DNA from: an uncultured Actinomycetes bacterium
Lineage (GTDB): Bacteria; Actinomycetota; Actinomycetes; Nanopelagicales; Nanopelagicaceae
Direction of reading: 5' to 3'
DNA: 34,731 bases
Assembly: GCA_903893085.1 (NCBI GenBank)
Contig: CAITKS010000208.1
Location: forward strand, 1-34,731
Shown here: one piece after another, positions 32,467-34,731 of the stretch
How the letters are laid out: each line of letters starts with the position of its first letter
Position numbering within the stretch: the stretch's first letter is position 1
Notes under the pieces: generated by a model
What the model saw: only the letters and a program-made list of their open reading frames with translations
Database searches by the model: none
Told to the model about the DNA's origin: nothing
Program-made: the position numbers and the translations under genes

Positions 32467-33323
32467 GTGCTCGTCACCAACTCCAGTTACGCCTTGCTCC
32501 TTGGGCGTTGTTGGCGGTCTCTGCCGCATGGGGAGCTTCTTTCGTATTGATGAAACCTGCGATCGAGCGCCAATCAGTAAATAGTTTCTTGGCAACTCGT
32601 TTCTTTATCGCTGTCCTTGCAATGGTGATACTTCGACCTAGCGTTATTCAAAAATTAAATCGTGATCTAATTTTAAAGGGATCTTTAGCGGGCCTATTCC
32701 TTGGCTCTGGATACATCTTTCAAACTCTGGGACTAGCACGCACAGGTGCTGCAATCACTGGATTTGTTACTGGTCTCTACGTCGTATTAACGCCACTGAT
32801 CGCAGCGCTATTTTTGAAAGAACGTATCACCGCGTTTACTTGGTTCTGTGTTGTCCTGGCCACTGTTGGCTTGGCCTTACTCTCTTTACGTGGTTGGTCA
32901 GTCGGAATTGGTGAAGCGTTCGTTTTCCTCAGCGCCATATTGTTTGCCGCACATATTGTCTCGTTAAGTAAATGGAGTTTTGGGCTAGATGCCTACGCGT
33001 TAACGATTGTGCAATTAGCGGTCTGTGGAATTCTGACTGGTGCCATCGCATTTGGTCAAGGATATGAAACTCCACCTGATGCAGGTGTTTGGGGCGTAGT
33101 TATATTTACCGCCATTATCTGCACTGCTGTTGCCTTTATCGTACAGACTTGGTCACAAGCACATATGAGCTCAACTAAAGTCGCAGTTATCTTGACGATG
33201 GAAGTTGTCTTTGCCGCACTGTTTGCACTGCTATTTGGTGGTGAATCACTGACTTTGCAAGTTTCAATTGGTGGCGTTATGGTCGTGCTTGCTATGTATT
33301 TGATCGTAATGAAAGAAGCATGA
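32463..33323 (+). CDS. EamA/DMT family transporter
   Basis: Membrane protein of 286 residues with ten hydrophobic helices in two EamA repeats. The first repeat opens with LLAVSAAWGASFVLMKPAIERQSVNSFLATRFF and holds the GSGYIFQTLGLARTGAAITGFVTGLYVVLTPLIAALFLKE block; the second ends TKVAVILTMEVVFAALFALLFGGESLT, the matching motif. These are drug/metabolite exporters of the RhaT/YedA group; the substrate (amino acids or other metabolites) is not evident. The ATG overlaps the nfo stop (ATGA). Threonine aldolase follows after 12 bases, so an amino-acid link is possible but unproven. Confidence 0.9.
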   Translation: MSARHQLQLRLAPWALLAVSAAWGASFVLMKPAIERQSVNSFLATRFFIAVLAMVILRPSVIQKLNRDLILKGSLAGLFLGSGYIFQTLGLARTGAAITGFVTGLYVVLTPLIAALFLKERITAFTWFCVVLATVGLALLSLRGWSVGIGEAFVFLSAILFAAHIVSLSKWSFGLDAYALTIVQLAVCGILTGAIAFGQGYETPPDAGVWGVVIFTAIICTAVAFIVQTWSQAHMSSTKVAVILTMEVVFAALFALLFGGESLTLQVSIGGVMVVLAMYLIVMKEA

Positions 33324-33335
33324 GAGGCTTATCCA

Positions 33336-34376
33336 ATGACTTCTCCAATTGATTTAAGATCCGACACTGTCACGCGTCCATCACAAGCGATGCGTGAAGC
33401 GATTGCATCTTCACCTGTTGGTGATGATGTTTACAGCGATGATCCAACAGTAAATTCACTTGAAGAGCGCGTAGCAGCCATGTTTGGTCAAGAAGCCGGT
33501 GTATTCACGCCAACAGGATCTCTAGCAAATCAATTAGCAATTCGTATGTTGGTTTCTCCAGGAGAAGAATTAATCGCTGAGACAAATTCTCATATTGTTC
33601 GAGCAGAACTTGGCGCCGCAGCAGTTTTCAGCGGAATCACAACTCGTACTTGGCCAGCCAAAAATGGTCTGCTCGTTGCAAAAGATGCCCTGGAGATCGC
33701 CCGTCCCAACTCAGGTCCATATTTAGTGTCGACAACTGCCATTGCAGTTGAAAATACCCACAACTTTGGTGGCGGAACTGTTCAGCCACTTGCGGAAATT
33801 AAAGCTCTACGTAAAGGTGCTGATGAAATCGGTGTGGCCTTACACCTAGATGGCGCTCGAATCTGGAATGCCCACGTTGCGAGTGGGGTTGGCTTTAACG
33901 AGTACGGAAAATACTTTGACACCATCAGCGTTTGCTTATCAAAAGGCCTTGGTGCACCTATTGGATCGATAATGCTCAGCACAAAAGAGCGAGTCGCAAA
34001 GGCGCGTGTTTGGCGCAAACGTTACGGCGCAGGAATGCGTCAAGTTGGATTACTGGCAGGTGCTGCTCATTACGCACTAGATAACAATATTTCACGACTA
34101 GCTGAAGATCATCGCCGTGCCAAAGAGTTAGCGGTAGCGATCGCAGCAATTGATAAATCTTTTGTCGATCCCGCACTAGTTGAAACAAATATTGTTGGCC
34201 TTGATTTAGCGAATGCGCCATATACCGCAGCCGAACTTGCAACACGTTGCCGTGAGGCAGGTCTTTGGATTAGCGCACTTGGTCCTAAATATGCGCGCTT
34301 GGTAACTCATTTAGATTTTGATGATGAGCAGTGTGCGCAAGCTATTGAAATCTTAAAGCGCGCCCTCGTGGCTTAA
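33336..34376 (+). CDS. ltaE: Low-specificity L-threonine aldolase
   Basis: PLP enzyme cleaving threonine/allo-threonine to glycine and acetaldehyde. The 346-residue fold-type I protein has IDLRSDTVTRPSQAMREAI at the N-terminus, GDDVYSDDPTVNSLEERVA, GVFTPTGSLANQLA, VENTHNFGGGTVQPL, LHLDGARIWNA and VCLSKGLGAPIGS with the PLP lysine. All match bacterial LtaE. The ATG at 33336 follows the transporter after 12 bases. Its last 24 bases overlap the convergent alkyltransferase gene. In a small-genome bacterium it may be a glycine source, which is inference. Confidence 0.93.
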   Translation: MTSPIDLRSDTVTRPSQAMREAIASSPVGDDVYSDDPTVNSLEERVAAMFGQEAGVFTPTGSLANQLAIRMLVSPGEELIAETNSHIVRAELGAAAVFSGITTRTWPAKNGLLVAKDALEIARPNSGPYLVSTTAIAVENTHNFGGGTVQPLAEIKALRKGADEIGVALHLDGARIWNAHVASGVGFNEYGKYFDTISVCLSKGLGAPIGSIMLSTKERVAKARVWRKRYGAGMRQVGLLAGAAHYALDNNISRLAEDHRRAKELAVAIAAIDKSFVDPALVETNIVGLDLANAPYTAAELATRCREAGLWISALGPKYARLVTHLDFDDEQCAQAIEILKRALVA

Positions 34377-34731
34377 TAGCCACTCTTTCTTACTTAGCCC
34401 GTAGGCATAATTACCGAGCGCTCCCCCAGTTTTCACGATGCGATGGCACGGAACAACTAAGACAATTGCATTCTTTGCACATGCACTTCCCGCAGCTCGC
34501 ACCGCAGCGGCTGAGCCCGCACGGTCTGCTAGATCTGCATAAGAGAGTGTTTTGCCGGCCTTCACCTTACGCATCACTTTCCATGCCGCTTGAGAAAACT
34601 TTGGACCTTCTTGGCGAACTTGAATTCCATTTAGTGCATCTAAATCACCAGCAAAATAATCTGAAATTAGCTCTGTTATCACCGGAATAGTTTTAACCGA
34701 CTTCACATCTGTGTAAGAGCCGAGGGCTGAA
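34353..34731 (-). CDS. ogt: Methylated-DNA--protein-cysteine methyltransferase (partial, N-terminus beyond window edge)
   Basis: Suicide repair protein that takes alkyl groups from O6-alkylguanine. The C-terminal domain is complete: FSQAAWKVMRKVKAGKTLSYADLADRAGS (DNA-binding helix-turn-helix), AVRAAGSACAKN, the active-site loop VPCHRIVKTGG and GNYAYGLSKKEWLLSHE. The frame stays open through the right edge (reading ALGSYTDVKSVKT before an internal GTG at 34706), so the gene begins outside the window and the shorter reading is not its true start. The usual NR in the motif after PCHRI is replaced by unremarkable residues. Its 3' end overlaps threonine aldolase by 24 bases. Confidence 0.93.
   Translation of the reverse strand, partial: SALGSYTDVKSVKTIPVITELISDYFAGDLDALNGIQVRQEGPKFSQAAWKVMRKVKAGKTLSYADLADRAGSAAAVRAAGSACAKNAIVLVVPCHRIVKTGGALGNYAYGLSKKEWLLSHEGAL

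Noticed and set aside
34353..34706. Alkyltransferase as a naturally short 117-residue or truncated gene
   Set aside because: The frame stays open past the GTG at 34706 to the window edge, so it is simply cut by the window.

Overview
The window looks like a chromosomal segment of a small-genome, moderate-GC freshwater actinobacterium, most likely of the acI / Nanopelagicales type (Planktophila or Nanopelagicus relatives). This rests on actinobacterial gene neighbourhoods (the dcw cluster, a dnaE2-dinB-DUF6504 locus, metF/idsA next to a PASTA kinase), very tight packing with many ATGA start/stop overlaps, no intergenic gap above about 180 bases, and base composition that looks mid-40s GC by eye. 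No rRNA, tRNA, insertion sequence, prophage or CRISPR array is visible. Species assignment is inference.

Region 1 (1-9120, minus strand) is the peptidoglycan/cell-division cluster, transcribed right to left: mraZ, rsmH, ftsL-like, ftsI, murE, murF, mraY, murD (cut by the left edge). MurE carries DNPR, pointing to meso-diaminopimelate. The mraZ promoter lies in decameric direct repeats that fit MraZ boxes. A complex inverted repeat between mraZ and rsmH matches the known actinobacterial mraW RNA motif in place and form.

Region 2 (9137-14400, minus strand) is a mutagenic DNA-repair operon: a DUF6504 protein, a DnaE2-type polymerase and a DinB-type Y-family polymerase, behind a perfect LexA-type palindrome. 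A DUF3040 membrane protein and a terminator follow.

Region 3 (14450-18600) holds single genes: a codon-biased DoxX membrane protein behind its own palindromic operator, a TSUP exporter, an MFS transporter, a YbaK-type deacylase, and an aquaporin-arsC pair that probably forms an arsenic-detoxification unit.

Region 4 (18559-28447) is a carotenoid locus in two plus-strand blocks: alpha/beta hydrolase, CrtA-like monooxygenase, CruF-like hydratase, CruG-like glycosyltransferase and CrtD/CrtI-like desaturase; then crtE, crtI, crtB. Between them on the minus strand lie metF and a CDP-alcohol phosphatidyltransferase. No lycopene cyclase or C50 elongase is in the window, so an acyclic (or monocyclic, if a cyclase lies elsewhere) hydroxylated, glycosylated C40 carotenoid is the likely product. 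metF and crtE appear to share overlapping -10 elements and to be leaderless.

Region 5 (28450-34731) has a TPP riboswitch driving a PnuC-family (PnuT-like) transporter and an overlapping P-loop kinase, then a PASTA Ser/Thr kinase, endonuclease IV, an EamA transporter, threonine aldolase and, on the opposite strand, an O6-alkylguanine-DNA alkyltransferase cut by the right edge.
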